Shown piece after piece: positions 9,306 to 18,654 of a stretch of DNA of 64,000 nucleotides. The DNA lies in NCBI GenBank assembly GCA_009842245.1, contig VYFT01000017.1, positions 1 through 64,000 of the forward strand, written 5' to 3'. The position numbers and the translations under genes are program-made. Under the pieces are notes generated by a model. The model made no database searches, had not been told where the DNA came from, and saw only the letters and a list, made by a program, of their open reading frames with translations. This stretch comes from Gammaproteobacteria bacterium. Lineage in GTDB: Bacteria > Pseudomonadota > Gammaproteobacteria > Pseudomonadales > Azotimanducaceae. Within the stretch, counting starts at the first letter, position 1; every line of letters starts with the position of its first letter.

Positions 9306-11179
9306 TGCATCTGCTCTGGGCGATACCTGCTCTGCCGCTAGCCGGCTTTTTGATCCTATTTCTCACAGAAGGCCGACTACCGAAACCAGTTGTATCGAGT
9401 ATTGGGGCTGGTAGCGTAGGGTTAGCCGCGCTGCTGACCGGGTATATCGGTTGGCAGTTTGTATCGTCCGATACCACAGAATTCGTTTCGTCCTCATGGA
9501 CGTGGATGATTGTGGGTGATCTCGATGTTTCGTTCAGACTTTGGTTGGACGAACTCTCATTAGTGATGGTCGGCGTGATCACCGGTGTTGGCTTCCTCAT
9601 TCACTGGTACGCCACCGGCTATATGAGCGATGAAGAGGGATACAGTCGATTTTTCTGTTACATGAACCTCTTCGTCTTCGCGATGCTCATGCTTGTCATG
9701 GGGGACAACCTGCTATTGTTGTTCCTTGGGTGGGAAGGCGTTGGACTGTGTAGTTACCTGCTAATTGGTTTTTTCCACAAGATACCCGAATTTGGATATG
9801 CCGCACGTAAAGCCTTCGTGGTAACTCGAGTGGGGGATACTTTTTTAATCATTGCATTGTTCTTGTTGTTCCACCAAGTTAGCTCACTCAATATCCAAGA
9901 CGGTCTGCTGTTTGCTCGCGAAAACATGTCTGAAGGCTCGACAATAAACACCATTATTTGTTTGCTGTTATTAGGGGGTGCGGTCGGCAAGTCCGCACAA
10001 GTGCCTTTGCAGACTTGGTTACCGGATGCCATGGCAGGACCAACCCCAGTGTCTGCACTTATACATGCGGCGACCATGGTCACGGCAGGCGTCTACCTAA
10101 TCGCTCGGATGCAGGACTTCTTCCTGCTTTCACCAACCGCAATGCTGTGCGTGGCAGTGGTAGGTTTAGTCACGCTATTAATTGCGTCCTTTACTGCTCT
10201 GGTGCAGTCCGATATTAAACGCGTGCTTGCATATTCGACTATGAGCCAAATTGGCTACATGTTCTTTGCTCTCGGGGTAGGAGCGTGGTCAGCGGGACTA
10301 TTTCACTTAATGACCCATGCGTTTTTCAAAGCACTCTTATTCCTTGCGAGCGGGTCGGTCATTTTGGCGATGCATCACGAACAGAACATGTTCAAGATGG
10401 GAGGATTGTGGAAGAAGCTTCCTGTTCCATTCATTGGAATGTTGGTCGGATCCGCCGCGCTGGTAGCTTTGCCGCTTACTTCGGGTTTCTTCAGTAAAGA
10501 TGCAATCTTGCTAAAAGCGTGGAAAAATGACTCCGATTTTTCAACGCTGTTCTGGACGGTAGCGGTCATCGCCGCGTTTCTTACTTCACTCTATACCGTT
10601 CGCATGATGGCGTTGACCTTTTTCGGTAAACCTCAAAGTGAAATGCATGAACTCAAGAAAGAGTCGTTGTGGCATCCGAGTCGAATTCGTACCGTTGTCC
10701 CGTTTGCACTTCTTGCTGTGCTATCGATTGCTGGAGGTTGGCTAGGGTTCGAATTTACGGGCAGGTTGTTTGACGACAAGGGAGTTCACGCAGAACTTCA
10801 CTTCGATCCCATCGCGTTGCTGACCTTGGGTATCCCGTTCGCGGGTGTTGTAGTAGGGTACTTCCTCTTTGCGTCAGATCTATTAGATCGTCGAATACTC
10901 ATCAAAAACCGAATGAGTGAATTGGTGAGCAAGTTCTGGGGTAGTGGTTGGGGATTCGACAAGGCGTACGACACAATGATCGTCAATCCTTTCCGATTCA
11001 TAGCTCAGACTCGCCTGAATCGAAACGATGTCGTGGATCTGTTCTTCAAATTGATCAAGTTCTTGGCGAGCTTGTTCCACCACATCTTATCAATGTTTCA
11101 GACCGGGCACATTCGATGGTACGCATTCACGATGCTTGGTGGTCTGTTGTTAGTGTTACTAACGGTAGTGTGGATTTAG
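9305..11179 (+). CDS. nuoL: NADH-quinone oxidoreductase subunit L
   Basis: Antiporter-like proton-pumping subunit L (ND5), 624 residues (E. coli 613). The Mrp-antiporter core is plain: FLGWEGVGLCSYLLIGF with the essential glutamate of TM5, QVPLQTWLPDAMAGPTPVSA with the TM7 lysine region upstream, and ALIHAATMVTAGVYL. The C-terminus contains the long lateral helix and final transmembrane segment typical of NuoL. It overlaps nuoK by one base and nuoM starts one base after its stop. Confidence 0.97.
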   Translation: MHLLWAIPALPLAGFLILFLTEGRLPKPVVSSIGAGSVGLAALLTGYIGWQFVSSDTTEFVSSSWTWMIVGDLDVSFRLWLDELSLVMVGVITGVGFLIHWYATGYMSDEEGYSRFFCYMNLFVFAMLMLVMGDNLLLLFLGWEGVGLCSYLLIGFFHKIPEFGYAARKAFVVTRVGDTFLIIALFLLFHQVSSLNIQDGLLFARENMSEGSTINTIICLLLLGGAVGKSAQVPLQTWLPDAMAGPTPVSALIHAATMVTAGVYLIARMQDFFLLSPTAMLCVAVVGLVTLLIASFTALVQSDIKRVLAYSTMSQIGYMFFALGVGAWSAGLFHLMTHAFFKALLFLASGSVILAMHHEQNMFKMGGLWKKLPVPFIGMLVGSAALVALPLTSGFFSKDAILLKAWKNDSDFSTLFWTVAVIAAFLTSLYTVRMMALTFFGKPQSEMHELKKESLWHPSRIRTVVPFALLAVLSIAGGWLGFEFTGRLFDDKGVHAELHFDPIALLTLGIPFAGVVVGYFLFASDLLDRRILIKNRMSELVSKFWGSGWGFDKAYDTMIVNPFRFIAQTRLNRNDVVDLFFKLIKFLASLFHHILSMFQTGHIRWYAFTMLGGLLLVLLTVVWI

Positions 11180-11180
11180 T

Positions 11181-12641
11181 ATGAGTTTGTTGTGGCTAAT
11201 TCCGTTGCTACTCGTCGCGGGTGTCGTCGCGTGGTTGTCTGAAAGAGTACGAACAACGCTTCCCAATTGGATCTCGTTGATCACGTTCATCGTTGCAACC
11301 CTCTGGGTGACTGTTGTCTGGTTTTCGGGTCCTGATACGAATGGACTGTACGCAAATTGGGTGCAAGACTGGATTCCTCGATTTGGAATCGACTTCCGCT
11401 TTGAAGTTGACGGCTTATCGTTGATGCTGATTGGACTGACCACCTTCCTAGGTGTGGTCGCAGTCGTGTCTTCATGGACGGAGACGAAAACTCGTCACGG
11501 TTTCTTCCAATTCAACATTCTGTGGGTCATGGCGGGTGTGGTTGGAGTGTTCTCCGCCTTCGATCTCTTTCTGTTCTTCTTTTTCTGGGAAGTCATGCTG
11601 ATTCCCATGTACTTCTTAATAGCGATCTGGGGACACGAAGACAAAGAATACGCGTCAATGAAGTTCTTCCTCTTCACGCAGATTAGCGGGCTGTTAATGC
11701 TAGTCGCAATCGTCGCATTGGTTTGGTTCAACGCCAGTAGTAGCGGTAGTCTAACGTTCAACTACTTTGAATTAGTGAATGCAGACCTTGACAGCACGAC
11801 CGCAAAGCTGTTAATGCTCGGATTTTTCATTGCGTTCATCACAAAACTCCCCAGCGTACCTGTTCATACTTGGTTACCGGATGCCCATACACAAGCTCCT
11901 ACTGCGGGATCTGTTATTTTGGCGGGTATCCTGCTGAAAACGGGTGCGTACGGAATCATTCGATTCGTGATAACTCTTTTTCCCGACGTATCGCAGGACT
12001 TCTGCGTGTGGGGTATGTCTCTCGGAGTTGTGAGCATTCTGTACGGCGGGTACCTAGCCTACAGCCAAACAGACTTTAAGCGATTGGTCGCATACAGCTC
12101 GATCGCACACATGGGATTCATTCTCGTCGGGGTCTACTCGTTTAACAAGTTGGGAACGCAGGGTGCAATAATCACCATGATTGCTCACGGCTTTTCCACG
12201 GCAGCACTCTTTATGATGGCCGGTTCATTACAAGAACGCTTGCACAGCCGAGAAATGTCGAAGATGGGTGGTCTATGGGTACGCGCACCTCGTATGGGTG
12301 CCGTAACGATGTTCTTCGTTATTGCTTCAGTGGGTATGCCCGGTCTAGGAAACTTCATTGGTGAGTTCTTGGTTCTGATTGGAGCATTTCAGAAGAGCAT
12401 TGTGCTTACGGTCTTCGCAACGATTGGCATCGTCGTGGCTGCAGTCTATGGCTTGTCGTTGATGCAACGATCTTTCCAAGGTGTACCCAATCCAAATGTC
12501 CCGAAAATGCGAGATTTCGCATTCCGAGAGATGAGTGTTATGGTATTACTAATGATAGCCTTGGTTTGGGTAGGTATTTATCCACAGTCGCTGTTACGAA
12601 TGTCCGATACATTCGTGTCCATGCTTGAGTTCGTCTCATGA
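11181..12641 (+). CDS. nuoM: NADH-quinone oxidoreductase subunit M
   Basis: Antiporter-like proton-pumping subunit M (ND4), 486 residues with about 14 hydrophobic segments (E. coli 509). Recognised from FFFFWEVMLIPMYFLIAIWG (TM5 glutamate) and KLPSVPVHTWLPDAHTQAPT, the latter the signature that distinguishes M from L and N. It starts directly after nuoL, and its stop overlaps nuoN by 4 bases (ATGA). Confidence 0.97.
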   Translation: MSLLWLIPLLLVAGVVAWLSERVRTTLPNWISLITFIVATLWVTVVWFSGPDTNGLYANWVQDWIPRFGIDFRFEVDGLSLMLIGLTTFLGVVAVVSSWTETKTRHGFFQFNILWVMAGVVGVFSAFDLFLFFFFWEVMLIPMYFLIAIWGHEDKEYASMKFFLFTQISGLLMLVAIVALVWFNASSSGSLTFNYFELVNADLDSTTAKLLMLGFFIAFITKLPSVPVHTWLPDAHTQAPTAGSVILAGILLKTGAYGIIRFVITLFPDVSQDFCVWGMSLGVVSILYGGYLAYSQTDFKRLVAYSSIAHMGFILVGVYSFNKLGTQGAIITMIAHGFSTAALFMMAGSLQERLHSREMSKMGGLWVRAPRMGAVTMFFVIASVGMPGLGNFIGEFLVLIGAFQKSIVLTVFATIGIVVAAVYGLSLMQRSFQGVPNPNVPKMRDFAFREMSVMVLLMIALVWVGIYPQSLLRMSDTFVSMLEFVS

Positions 12642-14095
12642 GTGTAGCGACCATGTTTCAAGCAGGGCTGCCTTATCTCGTACTCACTAGCGGGATTCTG
12701 GTGGTCATGATAGGCGTAGCAATCAAACGCACACATGCGGTCGCCGCAGTACTCACGATCATCACGTTGCTTGTGACTATATTGTCTCACATTCTGGCGT
12801 ATGGAGCGCTGAACGATGGCGTTGTTGAAATTACCAGTTTGTTCAAAGTTGACGGGATTGCGTACTTGTTCAACGTTCTATTCTTGCTTGCAGCACTCGT
12901 GGTCGCGTTCTTAGGGAGTGAGTTTCTCAATCAGCGTATTCGTTTCAAAGAGGAGTTCTATCTACTCTTACTCTGTGCAACTCTAGGCAGCATAGTCCTG
13001 CCAGCATCAGTCCATTTTGCCTCCCTCATTTTGGGACTAGAGATCATTGGAATTTCGCTTTACGCGATGATTGCGTATCCAGAAAAAGCCCGGCCTCCTT
13101 TAGAAGCTAGTTTGAAATATTTGGTGCTATCTGGAGTAGGATCGACCGCCTTGCTCTTTGGAATGGCGATGATTTACGCTGGTTCTGGATCTCTGGAATT
13201 CGCAGCTTCACTACCCGCGGACGGGAGTATCGAAGGACAGTACCTGTACTTGATCGGAAATGCCTTTTTCTGGAGTGGAATAGCATTTAAACTCTCATTA
13301 GTACCTTTTCATATTTGGACACCTGATGTTTATCACGGGGCACCGTCTATTGTTACGGGTTTTCTTGCGACCGTATCCAAAGGTGCTGTGTTCGCCGTTG
13401 TCTTCAGATACGCTATCGAAGGAAATGTGCTGGATTCAGGTAGCGTCCAGTTAGCTCTCACCCTCATCGCGTGCGCTTCTATGGTAATTGGAAATCTCCT
13501 TGCATTGTTGCAGACAAATTTGAAGCGGATACTGGCATATTCGTCCATCGCACACATGGGGTATTTGCTCATTGCGCTGTTACTCGTTGAGTCAAACAGT
13601 GCGTTTGGATATGAAACCGTTGTTCTCTACCTAATCGCTTACTTCCTGATGACATTGGCCGCTTTTGGAGTCGTCTCAGTACTATCGACTCACCAGGAAC
13701 ATGAGCTGAATACGATCGATAGCGTTTCTGGTTTGTTCTGGAGACAACCAATTGCCGGGGTCGTACTCATTGTCGCTGCGATATCGTTAGCGGGAATTCC
13801 ACTCACAATAGGATTTGTCGCCAAGTTCTATCTATTCTTGGCTGGTATAGATGGCGGTATGTGGTTCTTGATCGGCGCGTTGGTGGTCGGTAGTGCGATT
13901 GGTATTTACTACTATCTACGTATCGTTTTCACGGTAATTAAGAAAGCACCCGACGATTCGGAAGCATTTACCGGTTTACCATGGACTGGTTTGGGAATAC
14001 TTACGTTTCTCGGCGTTTGTATGCTCGTGCTTGGAATTTATCCGCGTTTTTTGATCAACTTAATTCACAACGTAGTGCAGATAGCGGGATTCTGA
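12638..14095 (+). CDS. nuoN: NADH-quinone oxidoreductase subunit N
   Basis: Antiporter-like proton-pumping subunit N (ND2), 485 residues, same as the E. coli protein. Key segments: SLILGLEIIGISLYAMIAY with the TM5 glutamate, FKLSLVPFHIWTPDVYHGAP, and LKRILAYSSIAHMGYLLIAL. Last gene of the nuo operon. A short T-run with a weak TCTC-GTAT-AGAGA hairpin follows, but the next gene starts only 28 bases downstream, so read-through into it is possible. Confidence 0.97.
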   Translation: MSVATMFQAGLPYLVLTSGILVVMIGVAIKRTHAVAAVLTIITLLVTILSHILAYGALNDGVVEITSLFKVDGIAYLFNVLFLLAALVVAFLGSEFLNQRIRFKEEFYLLLLCATLGSIVLPASVHFASLILGLEIIGISLYAMIAYPEKARPPLEASLKYLVLSGVGSTALLFGMAMIYAGSGSLEFAASLPADGSIEGQYLYLIGNAFFWSGIAFKLSLVPFHIWTPDVYHGAPSIVTGFLATVSKGAVFAVVFRYAIEGNVLDSGSVQLALTLIACASMVIGNLLALLQTNLKRILAYSSIAHMGYLLIALLLVESNSAFGYETVVLYLIAYFLMTLAAFGVVSVLSTHQEHELNTIDSVSGLFWRQPIAGVVLIVAAISLAGIPLTIGFVAKFYLFLAGIDGGMWFLIGALVVGSAIGIYYYLRIVFTVIKKAPDDSEAFTGLPWTGLGILTFLGVCMLVLGIYPRFLINLIHNVVQIAGF

Positions 14096-14123
14096 TTTTT
14101 TTCGTCTCGTATAGAGATTCACA

Positions 14124-15125
14124 ATGACTCTTCGGGTGCTCTGGCCTCGTCGTGATCCGAGTAGAGACAACTCGGCTGAGCTGGAAGGTCTCGGAGAAAA
14201 TCTTGAGGCAGTCTTCGGTGGTGGCATGGACAACGTATCCGATGAACAGTGGGCTGCGTGTGATGGTATCGTGGGCACACAACCCTCTCCAGAAGACATG
14301 ACCAAGCTACAAAACTGCAAGATCTTTGTCAAAACAGCAGTGGGATATGATGACGTCGACGTTGCGGCATGGACAAAGCGCAATATTCCCGTGTGTAATT
14401 GCCCAGACTACGGTACCCGTGAAGTAGCCGACCACACTATAGCTCTGATGTTGGCAATTTTTCGTGGAATTACGTACCACGATCAGTTACTTCATTCACA
14501 TCCAGATTTAAACTGGCATATGACCGCGATTCCATTTGCGCGGAGGCTGTCTTCAATGACCTTGGGATTGATTGGATTTGGCCGCATTGCGGTTGCCACG
14601 GCACTGCGCGCCAAAGCGTTTGAGATGGACGTAACTTTCTTTGACGCGAATAAACCAAATGGTATCGAGCATTCACTAGGAATTCGACGTTCAGATTCGC
14701 TTGACGAACTCCTTGGAGAGTCAGACGTCGTGAGCGTCCACACTCCCTTAAATGAACGCACGAAGCGCATGTTCAATGCAGAACTCTTTAAGGGGATGAA
14801 ACGAGGATCTGTGCTAATAAACACTGCTCGTGGTCCCATTGTTGATCTGAACGCGTTGTATGATGCCATGAAAAGCGATACTGTGATGGCGGCGGGACTA
14901 GATGTTCTACCGGAAGAGCCGATGAATGTCGAGAGCCCATTAATTAAAGCCTGGTTGCAAGGTGAAGATTGGATCAAACACAGACTGGTCATTACTCCGC
15001 ATACGGCATTTATGACTCCCGAAAGTCTTTATGACATTCGACGGTTAACCGCACGCACGGCGGCGCGCTATTTACGCGACGGAGTACTGGAAAATTGCGT
15101 GAACCGCAGAGAGCTTCGTATTTGA
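14124..15125 (+). CDS. D-isomer-specific 2-hydroxyacid dehydrogenase (CtBP/SerA-like)
   Basis: NAD(P)-dependent oxidoreductase interconverting a D-2-hydroxyacid and a 2-oxoacid; the substrate cannot be read from sequence. The 333 residues comprise a split catalytic domain around a Rossmann domain, with GLIGFGRIAVATALRAKAFE as the dinucleotide motif (about 148-167; GxGxxA-like rather than the textbook GxGxxG). The catalytic triad is visible: Arg in NTARGPIVD, Glu in LPEEPMN, His in ITPHTAF. It lies between nuo and a TRAP transporter on the same strand, suggesting it oxidises the imported acid. Phosphoglycerate dehydrogenase is unlikely because the C-terminal regulatory domain is absent. Confidence 0.85.
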   Translation: MTLRVLWPRRDPSRDNSAELEGLGENLEAVFGGGMDNVSDEQWAACDGIVGTQPSPEDMTKLQNCKIFVKTAVGYDDVDVAAWTKRNIPVCNCPDYGTREVADHTIALMLAIFRGITYHDQLLHSHPDLNWHMTAIPFARRLSSMTLGLIGFGRIAVATALRAKAFEMDVTFFDANKPNGIEHSLGIRRSDSLDELLGESDVVSVHTPLNERTKRMFNAELFKGMKRGSVLINTARGPIVDLNALYDAMKSDTVMAAGLDVLPEEPMNVESPLIKAWLQGEDWIKHRLVITPHTAFMTPESLYDIRRLTARTAARYLRDGVLENCVNRRELRI

Positions 15126-15286
15126 CATTCAGTTCAGGTCGCAACGACTTGAATGTACGCAAAGTTCGGACATTACAATCCCTAACATCAATTCGACCCC
15201 GACTTTCATCATAGACACGCTTTAAAAGTACGCGTACCGTGTGTTAAGGTGTCTGAGACTAGCGTAGGAAGCAATAGGCAAGACTT

Positions 15287-16330
15287 ATGAAATTGGCATC
15301 GTTGAAATATCTTGTACTGTTTCTGAGCTTCGCGACATTTTGTGTTCAAGCACAGTCCAGTATTCCGATTGACAAAGTGGAAGGACCGAAACTTCGGTGG
15401 GACATGTCCTTATGGGGTACAACTCGCCCTGGTACACGGATTGTCGACGCTTTGTCAGAACAAGTTAAAGAAGCGACTGACGGAAATTGGGAGATCAAAC
15501 TCCATTACGGTGAAGCTCTGTCCAAAGCTCGAGAGAATCTTGACGGCATTTCCATCGGCGCATTTGACGGTGCGATGATTTGCAACTTCTATCACCCAAA
15601 GAAAAATCCAGGACTGATGGTACTTTCGTTACCTTTCCTACCAATCGATAGCTGGGACGATCATGTAAAAGTTAGGAAAGCAGCATATGAGCATGAACAG
15701 GTGAAGAGAGAAATGCGGCGATGGGGGGCGCGAATTTACTCCTCGTCATATCTACCAATGTATGAAATAATGGGTAGTGGCGATCCACCTCGGGCTGTAT
15801 CGGATTGGCGAGCACTCAGTGTTCGTGCCGGAGGTGGGATTGGAGAAGTTCTTGCCAAGATAGGTGCGACACCGACAAGCACAACGGCGACCGAGGTTTA
15901 CACCGGTGTGCAACAAGGAACAATGGACGCAGCCGCATTCCCGTTTACCTACGCGCATGTTTCCTATCGAATTCACGAAGTGTCAGATTGGTTCACTTCA
16001 AATTTCTCCCCAGGGACCGCCGACTGTCCAGTTATATTGTCAGCGCGAGCATACGACAAACTTCCGTCCCAGTATCAGGAGCTGCTAGAAACACTTGAAC
16101 CCCACATCGCGGAGCAGCAACGCATAGCGTACGAGAACGTAGACGCAGAGAACTTACCTATGTTGCGTGAAAAACTAACTGAGATTGAATACACAGATCA
16201 AGTCATTAATCAAATTCGAGAAGAATTTGCTCGACCGGTGATTGAAGAGTGGATCGAAGAAAATAAGAAAGATTTTGATGCAAGAGGATTAGTGCAGCTA
16301 GTTTTCGAAGCGCTGGGAAAAGAGTACTGA
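15287..16330 (+). CDS. dctP: TRAP transporter solute-binding protein, DctP family
   Basis: Periplasmic ligand-binding component of a tripartite ATP-independent transporter for an organic acid. A signal peptide covers about residues 1-23, ending CVQAQ. The mature part shows DctP features: the WDMSLWGTTRP strand, DGAMICNFYHPKKNPGLMVL, and DWRALSVRAGGGIGEVLAKI with the arginine that normally binds the ligand carboxylate. The 347 residues are usual. ATG preceded by AGGAAG. The upstream 160 bases include a 10-base palindrome (15228-15237, GTACGCGTAC) of unknown meaning. A hairpin separates it from dctQM. Confidence 0.9.
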   Translation: MKLASLKYLVLFLSFATFCVQAQSSIPIDKVEGPKLRWDMSLWGTTRPGTRIVDALSEQVKEATDGNWEIKLHYGEALSKARENLDGISIGAFDGAMICNFYHPKKNPGLMVLSLPFLPIDSWDDHVKVRKAAYEHEQVKREMRRWGARIYSSSYLPMYEIMGSGDPPRAVSDWRALSVRAGGGIGEVLAKIGATPTSTTATEVYTGVQQGTMDAAAFPFTYAHVSYRIHEVSDWFTSNFSPGTADCPVILSARAYDKLPSQYQELLETLEPHIAEQQRIAYENVDAENLPMLREKLTEIEYTDQVINQIREEFARPVIEEWIEENKKDFDARGLVQLVFEALGKEY

Positions 16331-16331
16331 G

Positions 16332-16357
16332 TACTCGATTTATCGAGTAGTGTTTTT
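16332..16357 (+). terminator. Hairpin between dctP and dctQ, likely attenuating terminator
   Basis: Perfect 8-base stem TACTCGAT / ATCGAGTA with a two-base loop, starting right after the dctP stop, followed by GTGTTTTT. It fits a weak intrinsic terminator, which would give more solute-binding protein than membrane subunits. The stem is AT-rich, so termination would be partial. The following 194 bases before dctQ hold no convincing gene. Confidence 0.55.
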
Positions 16358-16551
16358 GGGACTTCTTTCCACTAACTCAGAAACACCGACTGTTCTCTCG
16401 AATGACGGACAGAGAACTCTAGCCGTAAGCATCGATATTCTCACATCACCTTCATTTCTATACGTGGACGACACAAAGAGCGCCCCTCTCCATCCTAACG
16501 CTATGTTCGTTCGAAGGGTGCTCCCAATCCCCATAATTTCGTAGTTCTTCT

Positions 16552-17178
16552 GTGACGCAGTCCAATTTTGACCCTGTCGGTCGTCTTCTTTCCTATGTGG
16601 ACCGAATTTTTCGTTACGTCGAAAACACGACAAACGTAATCGCAGGGTTGCTGATTTTTGCGTTAATGTGTTTCGGCGTCGTCCGCATACTATTTCGCGT
16701 CCTCGATTACTTTCACATCCCCCATCCACCGCTGTACGGGTTTATCGACATCGTAGAGGTGTCGATGGTTGGATTTGCGGTCCTGTCAATTGCGTTCGTC
16801 CAACGACTTGGAGGACATGTCCGAATGGAGTTGATCTTGACCTCTCTGCGGGGACGATGGCTGTGGCTTGCTGAAACCTTTGGCGGTCTCGTCGCTCTGT
16901 TCATCGTCGGCATTCTGATCCCGTCGTCATTTAGTCACTTTCAGCGGGCGTTTGAATACGGTGATAGCACGATGGATATTGAAATCGTGACGTGGCCGGC
17001 GAAGTTAGTTGTACCCTTCGCGTTAACGATCTTGTTCGGACGATTTCTTATACAAACGGTGGGTTACTTGCGCATGCTCTACCAACCGAATCTTGAACCG
17101 ATCGCTATTCCGGTGGTTCAGACACTAGAAGATAAAGCTCGATCAGAAGCCGCGTCGGCAGAACAACAAGCACGCTAG
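16552..17178 (+). CDS. dctQ: TRAP transporter small permease, DctQ family
   Basis: Small membrane subunit of the TRAP transporter, partner of DctM and DctP. The 208 residues have four hydrophobic segments (about 27-50, 67-88, 107-127, 146-166) with the DctQ pattern GFIDIVEVSMVGFAVL and GHVRMELIL between TM2 and TM3. A charged C-terminal tail follows TM4. GTG start. dctM begins 4 bases after the stop, so the two are certainly cotranscribed. Confidence 0.88.
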   Translation: MTQSNFDPVGRLLSYVDRIFRYVENTTNVIAGLLIFALMCFGVVRILFRVLDYFHIPHPPLYGFIDIVEVSMVGFAVLSIAFVQRLGGHVRMELILTSLRGRWLWLAETFGGLVALFIVGILIPSSFSHFQRAFEYGDSTMDIEIVTWPAKLVVPFALTILFGRFLIQTVGYLRMLYQPNLEPIAIPVVQTLEDKARSEAASAEQQAR

Positions 17179-17182
17179 ACTC

Positions 17183-18547
17183 ATGCTACCAGTTGACGAT
17201 CTAACGATTGGTCTTTTTGGAATCGTACTCTTAGTCGCCTTAGTGCTTGCGGGAGTACGGGTTTTCGTTGCGGCAGCACTTGCTGGTTTTGTCGGACTCG
17301 TCCTTCTGAGGGGTTGGAGTACGGCTATCGCTATTGTTGGCACGATTCCCCATTCCAAAACTGTGACCTACGCATTGTCGGTCTTACCGTTGTTCATATT
17401 GATAGGCTTTTTGGCTTTTCATGCTGGCTTCACTAAGCGATTATTCGAAACCGCCCGAAGATGGGTCGGTTGGGTACCGGGAGGCCTAGCCGTTTCTACG
17501 GTATTCGCTAGCGCGGGGTTTGCCGCCGTCTCCGGTGCTTCAACGGCGACAGCCGCAGTGTTTTCTCGAGTCGCTATACCGGATATGGTGAAGCATGGTT
17601 ACCACCGTCGGCTCACAGCCGGTGTGGTTGCGGCCGGTGGCACACTTGCTTCGTTGATCCCTCCCTCGGCAATCTTGGTGATTTACGCGATTATCGTTGA
17701 ACAATCTGTAGGTAAATTGCTGCTAGCGGGCCTGCTGCCAGGTTTAGTCTCGGTACTGATTTACACAGTCCTAATCATCGGAATGTGTACCGCGAAGCCA
17801 CAACTGGGAGCTTCTATAACCGGCGTCTCCTTTAAAGAACGAATCGAGAGTCTCCCAGGAGCATTACCAATACTTCTCGTTGTTGGAACAATATTTGGCG
17901 CGTTATACACCGGTTTTGCCACACCAACCGAGGCGGGAGCTCTCGGTGCTGCGATTATTTTCCTGCTGTATTTCGGTCGTTCTCTATTACAACAGTCCTT
18001 TTCCTGTTTTCGCGAAAACATGTTCAAAGCATTGATGGAAACAGCGAAATTGACAGTAATGATTTTCACTCTAATCTGGGGTGTGTTCATCTTTGTTCGA
18101 TTCCTAGGATACGCTGGATTGCCTAGTGCATTTGCGGATTGGGTTGTCACGCTGAACGTATCTCCCTTGGTGATCATGATCGGGATTTTGCTCGCGTATG
18201 CGATCTTGGGTATGTTTATGGATGCCATCGGAATGTTGATATTGACTCTACCAGTGGTGTTTCCCGCGGTTATTGTCCTAGGTTACGATCCGATTTGGTT
18301 TGGGGTCATCGTGGTCAAAATGGCTGAGATTTGCTTGATTACACCGCCGATTGGACTAAATTGCTTTGTGGTCGCGGGTGTTTCCCGCGAACTGCAGACT
18401 CCTTCGGGAACTTCGCTCAATATTCCATTACAGGATGTTTTTCGCGGTGTTGGACCGTTTTTTGTCGCTGATGTCGTCACGGTCGCGATTCTGTTGATCT
18501 TTCCGGATATCGTGTTGTGGCTCCCAAACACCATGGCTGACTTTTGA
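17183..18547 (+). CDS. dctM: TRAP transporter large permease, DctM family
   Basis: Large membrane subunit catalysing sodium-coupled uptake of the DctP-bound substrate. The 454 residues contain a dozen or so hydrophobic segments. Signatures: FASAGFAAVSGASTATAAVF, GGTLASLIPPSAILVIYAII, GFATPTEAGALGAAI and, near the C-terminus, KMAEICLITPPIGLNCFVV. It closes the hydroxyacid dehydrogenase/TRAP group. The substrate is likely a carboxylate, by association with the neighbouring D-2-hydroxyacid dehydrogenase; that is inference. Confidence 0.92.
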   Translation: MLPVDDLTIGLFGIVLLVALVLAGVRVFVAAALAGFVGLVLLRGWSTAIAIVGTIPHSKTVTYALSVLPLFILIGFLAFHAGFTKRLFETARRWVGWVPGGLAVSTVFASAGFAAVSGASTATAAVFSRVAIPDMVKHGYHRRLTAGVVAAGGTLASLIPPSAILVIYAIIVEQSVGKLLLAGLLPGLVSVLIYTVLIIGMCTAKPQLGASITGVSFKERIESLPGALPILLVVGTIFGALYTGFATPTEAGALGAAIIFLLYFGRSLLQQSFSCFRENMFKALMETAKLTVMIFTLIWGVFIFVRFLGYAGLPSAFADWVVTLNVSPLVIMIGILLAYAILGMFMDAIGMLILTLPVVFPAVIVLGYDPIWFGVIVVKMAEICLITPPIGLNCFVVAGVSRELQTPSGTSLNIPLQDVFRGVGPFFVADVVTVAILLIFPDIVLWLPNTMADF

Positions 18548-18654
18548 TAGAAGAATCTTCGGTTTCGTAGAGATTTCACCCATGTTCATGGCTAGTCTCC
18601 ACCTCTTACACAGAAATTTTGCTTTTCTCGTTATACAATTGAAAAGGAAAGAGT

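Noticed and set aside
15228..15237. Palindrome GTACGCGTAC upstream of dctP as an operator
   Set aside because: Only ten bases, no second copy or regulator gene nearby; cannot be separated from chance.
16340..16729. Overlapping plus (64 codon) and minus (129 codon) frames between dctP and dctQ
   Set aside because: No homology; the minus frame runs into the dctQ gene and both show shadow-like composition.
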